From contig DYLB01000005.1 of assembly GCA_020722305.1 (NCBI GenBank), forward strand, positions 1-28,216: a stretch of DNA of 28,216 bases, given 5' to 3'. Below the pieces are notes generated by a model. It was not told the DNA's origin. It saw only the letters and a list, made by a program, of their open reading frames with translations, and ran no database searches. Made by a program: the position numbers and the translations under genes. Source of the DNA: Anaerolinea thermophila (GTDB taxonomy: Bacteria; Chloroflexota; Anaerolineae; Anaerolineales; Villigracilaceae). The stretch's first letter is position 1; every line of letters begins with the position of its first letter. Shown here piece after piece: positions 5,938 through 14,541 of the stretch.

Positions 5938-8745
5938 ATGCCACCCACACTTTATCTCATTGACGGACACGCCCTGGCATACAGGGCGTATTTTGCCTTA
6001 AGCGCCAGCGGCGGGGGACGCTGGCAGACCTCGACCGGTGAGCCGACTGCCGGGATTTACGGCTTCGCCCTGGCCCTGCTCCGCATCCTCGAACAGGACA
6101 AACCCGACTACCTGGCGGTGGCCTTCGATACCGGCAAAACCTTCCGGGACGACCTGTACCCCGAATACAAAGCCACCCGGGCCAAGATGCCGGATGACCT
6201 GCGCCCGCAGATCGAACGCATCCGCCAGCTGGTGGACGCCTTCGACATCCCGCGCCTCGAAATGGAAGGCTTCGAAGCCGACGACGTGCTCGGCTCGATG
6301 GCCCGCCAGGCTGCCGCGCAGGGACTGGGAGTCAAGATTATCACCGGCGACCGCGACCTACTGCAACTGGTGGACGAACTGGTGATCGTCAACCTGCCGG
6401 GCAAATCCATGAGCGACGCCACCGACTACGCCACCGGCGAACAGGTCAAGGCTTATTTCGGCGTCCGCCCCGACCAAGTGGTGGATTACAAGGGGCTGGT
6501 CGGCGATGCGTCTGACAACATCCCCGGCGTGCGCGGCATCGGCGAGAAGACCGCCAGCACCCTATTCGAGCAATACGGCACGCTCGACGAAATCTATGCC
6601 CACCTCGACGAACTCAAGCCGGCCGTGCGCGCCAAGCTGGAAGAGCAGAAGGATTCGGCTTACCTGAGCCGTGACCTGGCTCGTATCCGCACCGACCTGC
6701 CGGTCAGCCTCGACCTGGAACGGGCCAGGCCCGACCACTTCGACCCGGCCGTGGTCGAGGCGCTTTTCAAGGAACTCGAATTCCGCTCGCTGATCAAGCG
6801 GCTGGAAACCCTCAAATCCGGCGCGGAGACTGCGCCCCAACCTGTCACCTACAAACCCGGCCAGCAAATGTCACTGTTCGCCTCCGAGACGCCGGCGGCC
6901 ATCTACACCCCGCGCTCAACCGCCATCGAAGTCCGCCTGGTGGACACGCCCGAAGCCCTCGCCAAACTGTCCGCCGACCTGGCCAACGCCGAAGTCATTT
7001 CCTTCGACACCGAAACCACCTCCACCGACGAGACCCAGGCCGACCTGGTCGGGATTTCGCTGGCCATCCGCCCTGGCGAGGGAATTTACATCCCGGTCGG
7101 GCACACATCCGGCCGAAACCTGCCGCTCGAAGAGGTCATCACCGCCCTGCGCGGCCCGATGACCGATCCCAAAATCCCCAAAGTCGGCCACAACCTCAAG
7201 TACGATTTCATCATGCTGGCCCGCTACAGCCTGCGCGCCGCCCCGCTCGGCTTCGATACGATGTTGGCCGAATGGCTGATTGACCCCGCCTCGCGTCACC
7301 TGGGACTCAAGACCCTGGCCTCCGTCCGGCTGGGCGAGGAGATGACCCAGATCGAGGAACTGATCGGCAAGGGCAAGAACCAGGGCAGCATGGCGGATGT
7401 GGACGTTTCCCTGGCCGCCGATTATGCCGCAGCCGACGCCGAAATCTGCCTGCGCCTGATGCCCGAACTCAAGGAAGAACTCTCCCGGACCTCCGGCCTG
7501 CGCCTGCTCGAAGAGATCGAACTGCCGCTGATCACGGTCCTGGCCGACATGGAAATGGCCGGGGTGCTGCTTGACCTGCCTTTCTTTGCCTCCATGTCGG
7601 TCGAACTGCAAAAACGCCTGGCTGAGATCGAGCACCAGATCTTCGACTCGGTCGGCAAGGTCTTCAACGTCAACTCGACCCAGCAGCTCTCCGAGGTGCT
7701 TTTCAATCGCCTGAAACTGGTCCCGCCCGACCGCGGGCGCAAGACCGCCAGCGGACATTACTCGACCTCCGCCCAGGTACTGGAAGAACTGCGCGGCCAG
7801 CACCCGGTGGTGGACTGGGTGCTGGAGCACCGCGAGCTGGCCAAGCTCAAATCCACTTATGTGGACGCCCTGCCGGCTTCCGTCAATCCGGCCACCGGCC
7901 GCGTCCACACCTCCTACAGCCAGACCGGCGCCGTGACCGGGCGGCTGTCCTCGTCCAACCCGAATTTGCAAAACATCCCGATCCGTACCGAGGAGGGCCG
8001 CCGCATCCGCACCGGATTCATCGCCGGGGCCGGCAACGTCCTTTTGGCGGTGGACTACTCCCAGATCGAACTGCGCATCGTGGCCCACATGGCCGGGGAC
8101 GAGGCCATGCTGGCCGCCTTCCGCCAGGGACAGGACATCCACGCCACGACCGCGGCCGCCATCTACGGCGTCCCGCTCGCCTCGGTCACGAAGGAAATGC
8201 GCCGCCATGCCAAGGCGATCAACTTCGGCCTGATCTACGGTATGTCCGCCTTTGGCTTGACCCGTTCGACCGAGCTGACCCTGGCCGAAGCCGAGGATTT
8301 CGTCAAGGCTTACTTCCAAAAATTTCCCGGCATCAAACGCTACCTGGACGGGATCCGGGTCAGCGCCGCCCGTGACGGCTACGTCGAGACCCTGCTGGGT
8401 CGCCGGCGCTACTTCCCGATGCTCAAGAACCAGGCCAACGTCAATCTCAAGAACCGCGAGGAGCGCGAGGCGATCAACGCCCCCATCCAGGGCACCGCAG
8501 CGGACATTATGAAAATCGCCATGTTGAAGATCCCTGGAGCGTTGAAAAATGCCGGGCTGGCGGCCCGGATGCTGCTTCAGGTTCACGACGAGATCGTGCT
8601 GGAGTGCCCGCAGGCCGAACTGGAAACCGCCGCCCGCGTCGTCCAAGAGACGATGGAAACTGCCTATCCCCTGAGCATCCCGCTCTCCACCGAGGCGCGC
8701 TGGGGCAGGAATTGGGGTGATATGCAGGTTTACTCCCCCAAATAG
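5938..8745 (+). CDS. polA: DNA polymerase I
   Basis: DNA polymerase I fills gaps, removes RNA primers and acts in excision repair. The 935-aa protein has all three domains. The N-terminal 5'-3' exonuclease (residues about 1-290) starts LYLIDGHALAYRAYFAL. The central 3'-5' proofreading domain looks active: Exo I FDTET (Asp357, Glu359), Exo II HNLKYD and Exo III YAAAD. The polymerase domain has motif A DYSQIELR (Asp706), motif B RRHAKAINFGLIYG (about 755-768) and motif C QVHDE (about 881-885). An open frame extends 45 codons upstream, but that part overlaps the previous gene and has no family similarity. The ATG at 5938 gives the canonical start and lies 7 bp after TATAAT, so that start is chosen. 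Confidence 0.97.
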   Translation: MPPTLYLIDGHALAYRAYFALSASGGGRWQTSTGEPTAGIYGFALALLRILEQDKPDYLAVAFDTGKTFRDDLYPEYKATRAKMPDDLRPQIERIRQLVDAFDIPRLEMEGFEADDVLGSMARQAAAQGLGVKIITGDRDLLQLVDELVIVNLPGKSMSDATDYATGEQVKAYFGVRPDQVVDYKGLVGDASDNIPGVRGIGEKTASTLFEQYGTLDEIYAHLDELKPAVRAKLEEQKDSAYLSRDLARIRTDLPVSLDLERARPDHFDPAVVEALFKELEFRSLIKRLETLKSGAETAPQPVTYKPGQQMSLFASETPAAIYTPRSTAIEVRLVDTPEALAKLSADLANAEVISFDTETTSTDETQADLVGISLAIRPGEGIYIPVGHTSGRNLPLEEVITALRGPMTDPKIPKVGHNLKYDFIMLARYSLRAAPLGFDTMLAEWLIDPASRHLGLKTLASVRLGEEMTQIEELIGKGKNQGSMADVDVSLAADYAAADAEICLRLMPELKEELSRTSGLRLLEEIELPLITVLADMEMAGVLLDLPFFASMSVELQKRLAEIEHQIFDSVGKVFNVNSTQQLSEVLFNRLKLVPPDRGRKTASGHYSTSAQVLEELRGQHPVVDWVLEHRELAKLKSTYVDALPASVNPATGRVHTSYSQTGAVTGRLSSSNPNLQNIPIRTEEGRRIRTGFIAGAGNVLLAVDYSQIELRIVAHMAGDEAMLAAFRQGQDIHATTAAAIYGVPLASVTKEMRRHAKAINFGLIYGMSAFGLTRSTELTLAEAEDFVKAYFQKFPGIKRYLDGIRVSAARDGYVETLLGRRRYFPMLKNQANVNLKNREEREAINAPIQGTAADIMKIAMLKIPGALKNAGLAARMLLQVHDEIVLECPQAELETAARVVQETMETAYPLSIPLSTEARWGRNWGDMQVYSPK

Positions 8746-8748
8746 GGT

Positions 8749-8754
8749 TACAAT
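8749..8754 (+). promoter_or_regulatory. -10 candidate (TACAAT) for the TPR gene
   Basis: TACAAT lies 3 bp after the polA stop codon and 33 bp before the next ATG. This suggests a separate promoter for the TPR protein. The GTGAT and GAG stretches before the ATG give only a weak ribosome binding site. Confidence 0.4.
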
Positions 8755-8787
8755 ACGGCAGACAAAATTTTGGTGATGTGAGCAGAC

Positions 8788-11097
8788 ATGGCCGGAAACG
8801 AAGAAATCTTCAAAAAAGCAATGAACGAAGGCCACTCGGCGGCCTGGGACCAGATGTGGGAGCGGGCCGCGGCCTCTTACAAAACGGCTTTGATGGAATT
8901 CCCCAATAACCCCAAAGCCCTCAACAGCCTGGGACTGGCCCTCCTGCAACTCCAGCAATATGAAGACGCGCTGGAGACTTACAAGCACGTCACCACCCAA
9001 TCTCCCGACGATCCCATCCCGTATGAGCAGATCGCCCAGCTCAACGAGCGCCTGGGCAACCTGAAGGAAGCTGTCAAGGCGGCCATGAGCGCCGCCGACC
9101 TGTACCTCAAGCTGCGCGACGTGGACAAAGCCATCGAGAACTGGGCCCGTGTCACCCAGCTCAACCCGGACCACGTGCTGGCCCATTCGCGCTTGGCCAT
9201 GGTCCACGAAAAGCTGGGACATCCCAAGCAGGCCGTCACCGAATACCTGGCCGTAGCCAGCCTGCTCCAGCGCGCCGGCAATGTCGAAAAGGTTCAGGAT
9301 GCGGTGAACCGCGCCCGCAAGCTCGCCCCGGACAATCCCGAAGTCAAGCAGGCAATCACCCTGCTCCAGGCCGGACAGTTGCTGCCCAAGCCGGTCCGCC
9401 CGCGGGGTGGGACAGGTCCGCTGGCGATGGCCCAGGTGCGCCTGCTGAACGCGGCCAGCAAACAGCCCGCCGAAAGCAACCTCGACCCGGTGGCCGAAGC
9501 CCGCCACAAAGCGTTGACCGTGCTGGCGGAAGCCCTGTTCGAGTATTCCGACCAGAACGTGGAGACCCAGGCCGAGCGCAAAGGGATGCAGGCCATCATG
9601 AAAGGTACCGGCGCGCTCTCTCTGCAACAGGGCGAGCAGACCCGCATCGTGCTTCACCTTAGCCAAGCCATCGACGCGCAGACCAAGGAACAATACAACC
9701 AAGCCGCCGACGAACTCGAACGCGCCCTCGAAGCCGGTTACAGCCACCCGGCTCTGTACTTCGACCTGGGTCTGCTGCGCACCCAGACCGACCGCACCGA
9801 GAGCGCCTTGCGCCACTTGCAGCACGCCGTCAAACACAAGGATTTCGCCCTCGGCACCCGCCTGCTGATGGCCCAGACCCACCGCAAGCAGGGACGCTTG
9901 AAGGAAGCCGCCCTCGATTACCTCGAAGCCCTCAAGCTGGCCGATTCGCAGGTCGTCCCGCCCGACCAGGCTGACGAGATCCGCCAGTTGTACGAGCCGC
10001 TGCTCGAAGCCCAGAACCGCCAGGAGGACGAGAAAGTCCTCGCCCGCCTGTGCGACAACATCGACTCGCTGCTCATGCGCCCCAAATGGCGCAGCCACCT
10101 GACCAAATCCCGCGAGCAACTGCCCAAAGATGCGGACGGGCGGTCTTCCCTGCCGCTGGCCGAGATCATCATCCAGTCCCAGAGCAGCCAAGTGCTGGAG
10201 GCGATCAGCAATATCCACAACCTCGCCCGGGCCGGAAGCCTGCGTACCGCCATGGAAGAGGCCTTCCAGGCCCTGACCTACGCTCCCGCCTACCTGCCCC
10301 TGCACTCCCTCATCGGCGACCTGCTTGTCCGCGAGGGTCACCTCCAAGACGCCATCACCAAATTCTCTACTATCGCCCACGCCTATAGCGTGCGCGGCGA
10401 AGCCGCCCAGGCCACGACCGTCCTGCGCAAGATCATCAAGCTCGCCCCGATGGACATGTCTGCCCGGACGCGGCTGATCGAACAGCTTACCGCCCGCGGT
10501 CAGATTGACGAGGCCATCGCCGAATACCTCGAACTGGCCGACATCTACTACCGCCTGGCCGAACTGGACATGGCCCGCAAGACCTACACCACCGCCCTGC
10601 GCCTGGCCCAGCAGACCAACAACCGCGCCTGGAACACCCAGATCATGCACCGCATGGCCGACATTGACATGCAGCGCCTCGACTGGCGGCAGGCCCTGCG
10701 CGTCTACGAACAGATCCGCACCATCAGACCCGAAGACGTGGTCGTGCGCAAGAACATCGTCACCCTCAACCTGCGCCTGGCGCAAGACGCCATAGCCAAG
10801 GCGGAGATCGAAAATTACATGACCTACCTGGAAAGCCAGGGCCTGAACGAGGCCGGGGTTTCCTTCCTCGAAGAATTAGCCAAGGAATACGAAGACAGCC
10901 TGGTCGTCCACCGCGCCCTGGGCGAGCAATACCGCCGTGTCGGGCGCACCCAGGAGGCCCTGGGTCTGCTCGACCAGGTCGGCGACGCGCTCTTCGAAAG
11001 CGGCGACAAGAACGGGCTGATCGAGGTCGTCAACCTGATCCTTTCGATGAACCCGCCCAACGCCGAAGATTACCGCCAACTGCTTTCGCAAATCTGA
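8788..11097 (+). CDS. Large tetratricopeptide repeat protein
   Basis: This 769-aa protein is made mostly of helical TPR hairpins. Typical repeats are seen at about residues 35-200 (for example PKALNSLGLALLQLQQYEDALETY), 290-385 and 475-640. It has no signal peptide and no membrane segment, so it is probably cytosolic or peripheral. No catalytic domain is visible. TPR arrays bind other proteins, and the partner here cannot be identified. The gene sits between polA and a GT-C-type membrane protein. Only 18 bp separate it from the latter, so these two probably share a transcript. It may be a scaffold for envelope or polysaccharide work, but this is a weak inference from one neighbour. Confidence 0.9.
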   Translation: MAGNEEIFKKAMNEGHSAAWDQMWERAAASYKTALMEFPNNPKALNSLGLALLQLQQYEDALETYKHVTTQSPDDPIPYEQIAQLNERLGNLKEAVKAAMSAADLYLKLRDVDKAIENWARVTQLNPDHVLAHSRLAMVHEKLGHPKQAVTEYLAVASLLQRAGNVEKVQDAVNRARKLAPDNPEVKQAITLLQAGQLLPKPVRPRGGTGPLAMAQVRLLNAASKQPAESNLDPVAEARHKALTVLAEALFEYSDQNVETQAERKGMQAIMKGTGALSLQQGEQTRIVLHLSQAIDAQTKEQYNQAADELERALEAGYSHPALYFDLGLLRTQTDRTESALRHLQHAVKHKDFALGTRLLMAQTHRKQGRLKEAALDYLEALKLADSQVVPPDQADEIRQLYEPLLEAQNRQEDEKVLARLCDNIDSLLMRPKWRSHLTKSREQLPKDADGRSSLPLAEIIIQSQSSQVLEAISNIHNLARAGSLRTAMEEAFQALTYAPAYLPLHSLIGDLLVREGHLQDAITKFSTIAHAYSVRGEAAQATTVLRKIIKLAPMDMSARTRLIEQLTARGQIDEAIAEYLELADIYYRLAELDMARKTYTTALRLAQQTNNRAWNTQIMHRMADIDMQRLDWRQALRVYEQIRTIRPEDVVVRKNIVTLNLRLAQDAIAKAEIENYMTYLESQGLNEAGVSFLEELAKEYEDSLVVHRALGEQYRRVGRTQEALGLLDQVGDALFESGDKNGLIEVVNLILSMNPPNAEDYRQLLSQI

Positions 11098-11115
11098 ACC
11101 CTCCGAAACCCGCCC

Positions 11116-12882
11116 ATGAACTCATCCCGCCGTTCGAACCTCGAGCCAGGCCTGTACATCCTGGCTTTCGCGTTGGCTCTCGGGCTGCGTTTTATCCAGC
11201 TCGGCGCGCCGGCGCTGTCAGACGCCGAAGCCGCCTGGGCCATGCAGGCCCTCGCGGTGACCCGCGGCCTGCGCCCGGCCCTCGGCCCGCAGCCCGGTTA
11301 CGTCATGCTGACCAGCCCCCTGTTTTACCTGATGGACAGCACCAACTTCCTGGCCCGTTTCTGGCCAGCCATCTTCGGCGGACTGATGGTCCTGGCCCCG
11401 CTGGCCTTCCGCGAGCGGATTGGGCGGACCCCGGCCCTGGTGCTGGCCTTCGGCCTGGCCCTCGACCCGGGACTGGTGAGCCTGTCACGCCAGGCCGGGA
11501 GTCTGATCCCCGCCCTGGGCGCGGCCGCCCTGGCCTGGGCCGCCTGGGAACGCCGCAAGCCCGCCCTGGCGGGTTTCTTCGGCGGGCTGGCCCTGCTCGG
11601 CGGCCCTTCCCTGTGGCTGGGATTGCTCATCTTCGGGCTGGCTTACGCTCTGGCCCAGGGCCTGCTGCCAGCCGTCGAAACGGGAGCCGGCCCCCAGGTC
11701 CCGCCCCGCTCCGTGCGGGAGGAATTGAAGCTGGCCGGCGCGTACGCCCTCGGCACCCTGCTCGTCGTCGGGACGCTCTTCTTCCTGTCCCCGAACGGGA
11801 TCAGCGCCGCGCTGGCCTCCCTGCCGGCTTTCCTCAACGGCTGGGTCCACCCCTCGGGAGTCCCGGCCAGTCGGCTGCTGCTGGCGCTGGCCGTCTACCA
11901 GCCCCTGCCCGTGATCTTTGCTGTCGCCGCGCTCCTGCGGGCGGCCTGGATGCGCCGCCAGGCCAAAAACCAGCCCGAAGAGTCCCCGGCATTCGTCGCC
12001 GAGACCCTGCGGGAAAGATCGTCGCTGGCCTTCCGGCTGGGGCTGTGGGCGCTGGCGGCCTTGCTGCTGGCCCTGTTCTACCCGGCGCGCGGCGTGGCCG
12101 ACCTGGCCTGGGCGCTCGTCCCCCTCTGGGCGCTGGCTGCGTTGGAGATCAGCCATCACCTGAACCTGCCCGACGAAGACCGGCAGGAGACCTTCGGCGC
12201 GCTGGCGCTGACCCTGGCGCTGCTCAGCTTTGCCTGGCTGGATTTCGCCAGTCTGAACTTCGTGGGCTACCAAAGCACAGATTGGGCCACCCGCATCTAC
12301 CTGCTGATCGGGGCGCTGGCGCTGCTGGTCTTGAGCCTGTTTCTGATCGCCTTGGGCTGGTCGTCCGAAATCGCCCTGCGCGGAGGGGTATGGGGGTTGA
12401 TGGCAGTTTTGGCTTTTTACACACTCGGCACGGCCTGGGGCGGAACCGGCCTGCGTACCCCCAACGGGATGGAACTCTGGTTGAGCGAAGCCCAGCCAGG
12501 ACAGTTGGCGCTGATTGCCCAGACTGTGGACGAAACCTCCGAATGGAGCACGGGCATCGCCTCGCACCTGCCGGTGCTGATCGTCGGTGTGGATTCGCCT
12601 GCGCTGGAATGGGCCCTGCGCCGCCACCCGGTCGAGAAGGCTGCCAGCCTCGACCTGCTCTCCACGCCGGAGATCGTCATCTCGCCGGAGATGGACGACC
12701 TGTCGCTCCCGGCGGCTTATCGCGGCCAGGATTTCTACCTGCGCCACAGGCCGGCCTGGAGCGACTTGCCGTCCTTCGACTGGATCCGCTGGCTTACCAG
12801 CCGGGACTATCCCCTGCAAAATGACGTGGTTGTGCTTTGGGTGCGGGATGACCTGTTCATTGACGCAACGCCCCAGCCGTAA
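11116..12882 (+). CDS. GT-C-type polytopic membrane protein (putative glycosyltransferase)
   Basis: This 588-aa protein has about 10-12 hydrophobic segments and a soluble C-terminal part (from about residue 450). The N-terminus, a first membrane helix followed by LGAPALSDAEAAWAMQAL, matches the pattern of lipid-phosphate-sugar-dependent glycosyltransferases (PMT/ArnT, GT-C fold). These place acidic residues (here Asp36 and Glu38) in the first outer loop. GT-C enzymes move a sugar from a polyprenyl-phosphate donor to an acceptor outside the membrane. The exact donor and acceptor are not predictable. It follows the TPR gene by 18 bp and precedes cmk by 21 bp, with no clear ribosome binding site, so translation may be coupled or use a leader-poor mode. 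Confidence 0.75.
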   Translation: MNSSRRSNLEPGLYILAFALALGLRFIQLGAPALSDAEAAWAMQALAVTRGLRPALGPQPGYVMLTSPLFYLMDSTNFLARFWPAIFGGLMVLAPLAFRERIGRTPALVLAFGLALDPGLVSLSRQAGSLIPALGAAALAWAAWERRKPALAGFFGGLALLGGPSLWLGLLIFGLAYALAQGLLPAVETGAGPQVPPRSVREELKLAGAYALGTLLVVGTLFFLSPNGISAALASLPAFLNGWVHPSGVPASRLLLALAVYQPLPVIFAVAALLRAAWMRRQAKNQPEESPAFVAETLRERSSLAFRLGLWALAALLLALFYPARGVADLAWALVPLWALAALEISHHLNLPDEDRQETFGALALTLALLSFAWLDFASLNFVGYQSTDWATRIYLLIGALALLVLSLFLIALGWSSEIALRGGVWGLMAVLAFYTLGTAWGGTGLRTPNGMELWLSEAQPGQLALIAQTVDETSEWSTGIASHLPVLIVGVDSPALEWALRRHPVEKAASLDLLSTPEIVISPEMDDLSLPAAYRGQDFYLRHRPAWSDLPSFDWIRWLTSRDYPLQNDVVVLWVRDDLFIDATPQP

Positions 12883-12903
12883 AACAGGATTCTTCGAATT
12901 ATC

Positions 12904-13581
12904 ATGCCTTTCCCCAGCATCATTGCCATAGACGGCCCGGCAGCTTCGGGCAAATCCACCATAGGACGCAAACTGGCCGATTCCCTGGATTATCTCTTCT
13001 TCGATACCGGGGTCATGTACCGCGCCATCACCTGGATCGCCATCTCGCGCGGTGTGGACGTGGCCGACGAGGCCGCAGTCACCGCCCTGGCCGAGTCCAC
13101 GCCGATAGATGTGCGTCCCCCGTCCGTCAACGACAGTCGTGCCTGCGACGTGCTCGTGGACGATACCGACATCACCTGGGAGACGCGCCGCGCCGAAGTC
13201 GAAGGCAAGGTTTCCATCGTCTCGGCCTACGCCGGGGTACGCCGGGCGCTTTCGAAGCAGCAGCGCCGCATCGGGCTGCGCGGCCGGGTTGTCATGGTCG
13301 GGCGCGACATCGGCACGGTGGTCCTGCCCAAAGCCGACCTGAAAATCTATCTCGACGCCTCTGCCGAGGAACGCGCCCGCCGCCGCTACGCAGAGCTTCT
13401 CGCCCGCGGCGGACAGGCCGATTACGAAACGATCCTGGCCGGGGTGCGCGAGCGCGACCGGATCGACTCGACCCGCGACATCGCCCCGCTGCGCGCCGCC
13501 GAAGACGCGGTCGTGATCAACTCAGACAAGCTGGATATCGAGCAGGTCTTCGAAAAGGTCTGGCAGCTGTGCGATGAATAA
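12904..13581 (+). CDS. cmk: Cytidylate kinase
   Basis: This kinase phosphorylates CMP and dCMP with ATP, feeding CTP/dCTP synthesis in the cytosol. The 225-aa length is normal. The P-loop is IDGPAASGKST at residues 9-19. Other family segments are FDTGVMYRAITW, GRDIGTVVLPKADLKIYLDAS and an Arg-rich lid (EERARRRYAEL). The ATG at 12904 gives the canonical N-terminus, though no good Shine-Dalgarno site precedes it. It lies 21 bp after the GT-C-type gene. Its last 8 bp overlap the start of a plsC-like remnant, and an intact acyltransferase gene follows. A cmk-plsC pairing is common in bacteria. Confidence 0.97.
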   Translation: MPFPSIIAIDGPAASGKSTIGRKLADSLDYLFFDTGVMYRAITWIAISRGVDVADEAAVTALAESTPIDVRPPSVNDSRACDVLVDDTDITWETRRAEVEGKVSIVSAYAGVRRALSKQQRRIGLRGRVVMVGRDIGTVVLPKADLKIYLDASAEERARRRYAELLARGGQADYETILAGVRERDRIDSTRDIAPLRAAEDAVVINSDKLDIEQVFEKVWQLCDE

Positions 13582-13783
13582 GCCCTACCGCCTCCCGCTC
13601 CGCAACCGCCTCGGCCAACTGCTCCACCTGCCGCCAGTCGAGGGACGGGGAGCCGCGCGCCGCTACTCCCGTCAGCGCAACGCTGATCTGGTCATGCGTC
13701 ACATCGCAGGACTTTTGCCCGAGGACTAGCGAGGGGTGTATGCCGACCTCCCAATCTTCCCCGCAACCCAAGCCGGTCACTGA
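13574..13783 (+). pseudogene. Remnant of a second plsC-type acyltransferase C-terminus
   Basis: A 51-codon frame opens at ATG 13574, overlapping the cmk stop, and ends at TAG 13727-13729. Its start (NKPYRLPL) and end (DLVMRHIAGLLPED) resemble the intact acyltransferase downstream (GKPFRLEL and RIMLALAELLPPEYRGVYAD). Directly after the TAG the same frame reads RGVYADLPIFPA, continuing the family pattern, and closes at TGA 13781-13783. Where the family has Tyr (TAC/TAT) this copy has TAG. The acyltransferase active site is absent. I interpret it as the 3' fossil of a tandem duplicate whose 5' part was deleted. The intact gene's start codon lies inside the fossil in another frame. A short translated peptide cannot be excluded. 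Confidence 0.65.
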
Positions 13784-14483
13784 AACCTGGCGTCCCGAAC
13801 TGGTGGGCCTGCCGCGGCTGACCCTGGGCCGGCGCCTGTTCCGAAGCGTTACCCGCGCCCTCGTGCGCGCCTTCGTCCTTTTTTGGACCACGCCCAAAGT
13901 CAGCGGGATGGAGAACTTCCCCAAAAAAGGGCCGGCGATCGTCGTCGTCAACCACCTGGGGGATGCGGACGCGGTGGTCATCTACTCGATCCTCCCCACT
14001 TTCATAGAAGCCCTGGGCAAGATCGAACTGTACGACCTGCGCTTCTACGGCTGGTTCTTGCACACCTACGGCGTGATCTGGCTCCATCGCGGCCGCCCCG
14101 ACCGGCGCGCCCTGCGCGCCGCGCTCGACGGGCTGGCCGAAGGCCGCATCATCGGCATCGCCCCCGAGGGACGCGAGAGCCTCACCGGCTCGCTGGAGGA
14201 AGGCACCCAGGGCGCGGCCTGGCTGGCCCTCAAGGCGGATGTGCCGGTCATCCCCATCGCCGTCACCGGCACCGAGAACGAACGCATCTACGACGGCCTG
14301 CGCCGCTGGCGGCGCACCCCGGTCACGGTGACGGTCGGCAAGCCCTTCCGCCTGGAGCTACTGCCCAACAGCCGTCAGGCCGTCGAGCGCGGCACCCGCC
14401 GGATCATGCTCGCCCTGGCGGAACTCCTGCCGCCCGAATATCGCGGCGTATATGCGGATTTTCCTGCCTCGTCAGAACTGTAA
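13740..14483 (+). CDS. plsC: 1-acyl-sn-glycerol-3-phosphate acyltransferase (PlsC family)
   Basis: This membrane-associated acyltransferase probably converts lysophosphatidic acid to phosphatidic acid in phospholipid synthesis. The catalytic HX4D motif is HLGDAD (His72, Asp77). The other blocks are FLHTYGVIWLHRGRPD, the substrate-binding APEGRES (about 140-146) and VPVIPIAVTGTE. The length is 247 aa. A hydrophobic stretch around residues 40-50 (LVRAFVLFW) may anchor it. The start is ATG 13740, preceded by GAGGGG as a ribosome binding site. Other lysophospholipid acceptors are possible in this family. The 3' end is followed after 58 bp by the histidine kinase gene. Confidence 0.9.
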   Translation: MPTSQSSPQPKPVTETWRPELVGLPRLTLGRRLFRSVTRALVRAFVLFWTTPKVSGMENFPKKGPAIVVVNHLGDADAVVIYSILPTFIEALGKIELYDLRFYGWFLHTYGVIWLHRGRPDRRALRAALDGLAEGRIIGIAPEGRESLTGSLEEGTQGAAWLALKADVPVIPIAVTGTENERIYDGLRRWRRTPVTVTVGKPFRLELLPNSRQAVERGTRRIMLALAELLPPEYRGVYADFPASSEL

Positions 14484-14516
14484 GCCGCCAGATTTCCCCG
14501 CAGCCCCGGCCCATGC

Positions 14517-14522
14517 TATAAT
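14517..14522 (+). promoter_or_regulatory. histidine kinase -10 box (TATAAT)
   Basis: A perfect TATAAT, followed by a T-rich stretch, lies 19 bp before the ATG at 14542. Transcription should start near 14530, giving a leader of about 12 bases without a Shine-Dalgarno site. It decides the start: the open frame extends 30 codons upstream, but that part would precede the promoter and overlap plsC. Confidence 0.55.
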
Positions 14523-14541
14523 TTTTTTACACGCAGCGGCC

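Noticed and set aside
6916..10785. 1289-codon open frame on the minus strand
   Set aside because: It is antisense to polA and the TPR gene, both with clear family motifs. Its translation is a low-complexity Gly/Val/Gln/Asp-rich composition typical of a GC-rich shadow frame.
11613..12824. 403-codon plus-strand frame overlapping the GT-C-type gene
   Set aside because: It is an Arg/Pro/Ala/Gly-rich alternative frame inside a gene with clear membrane helices.
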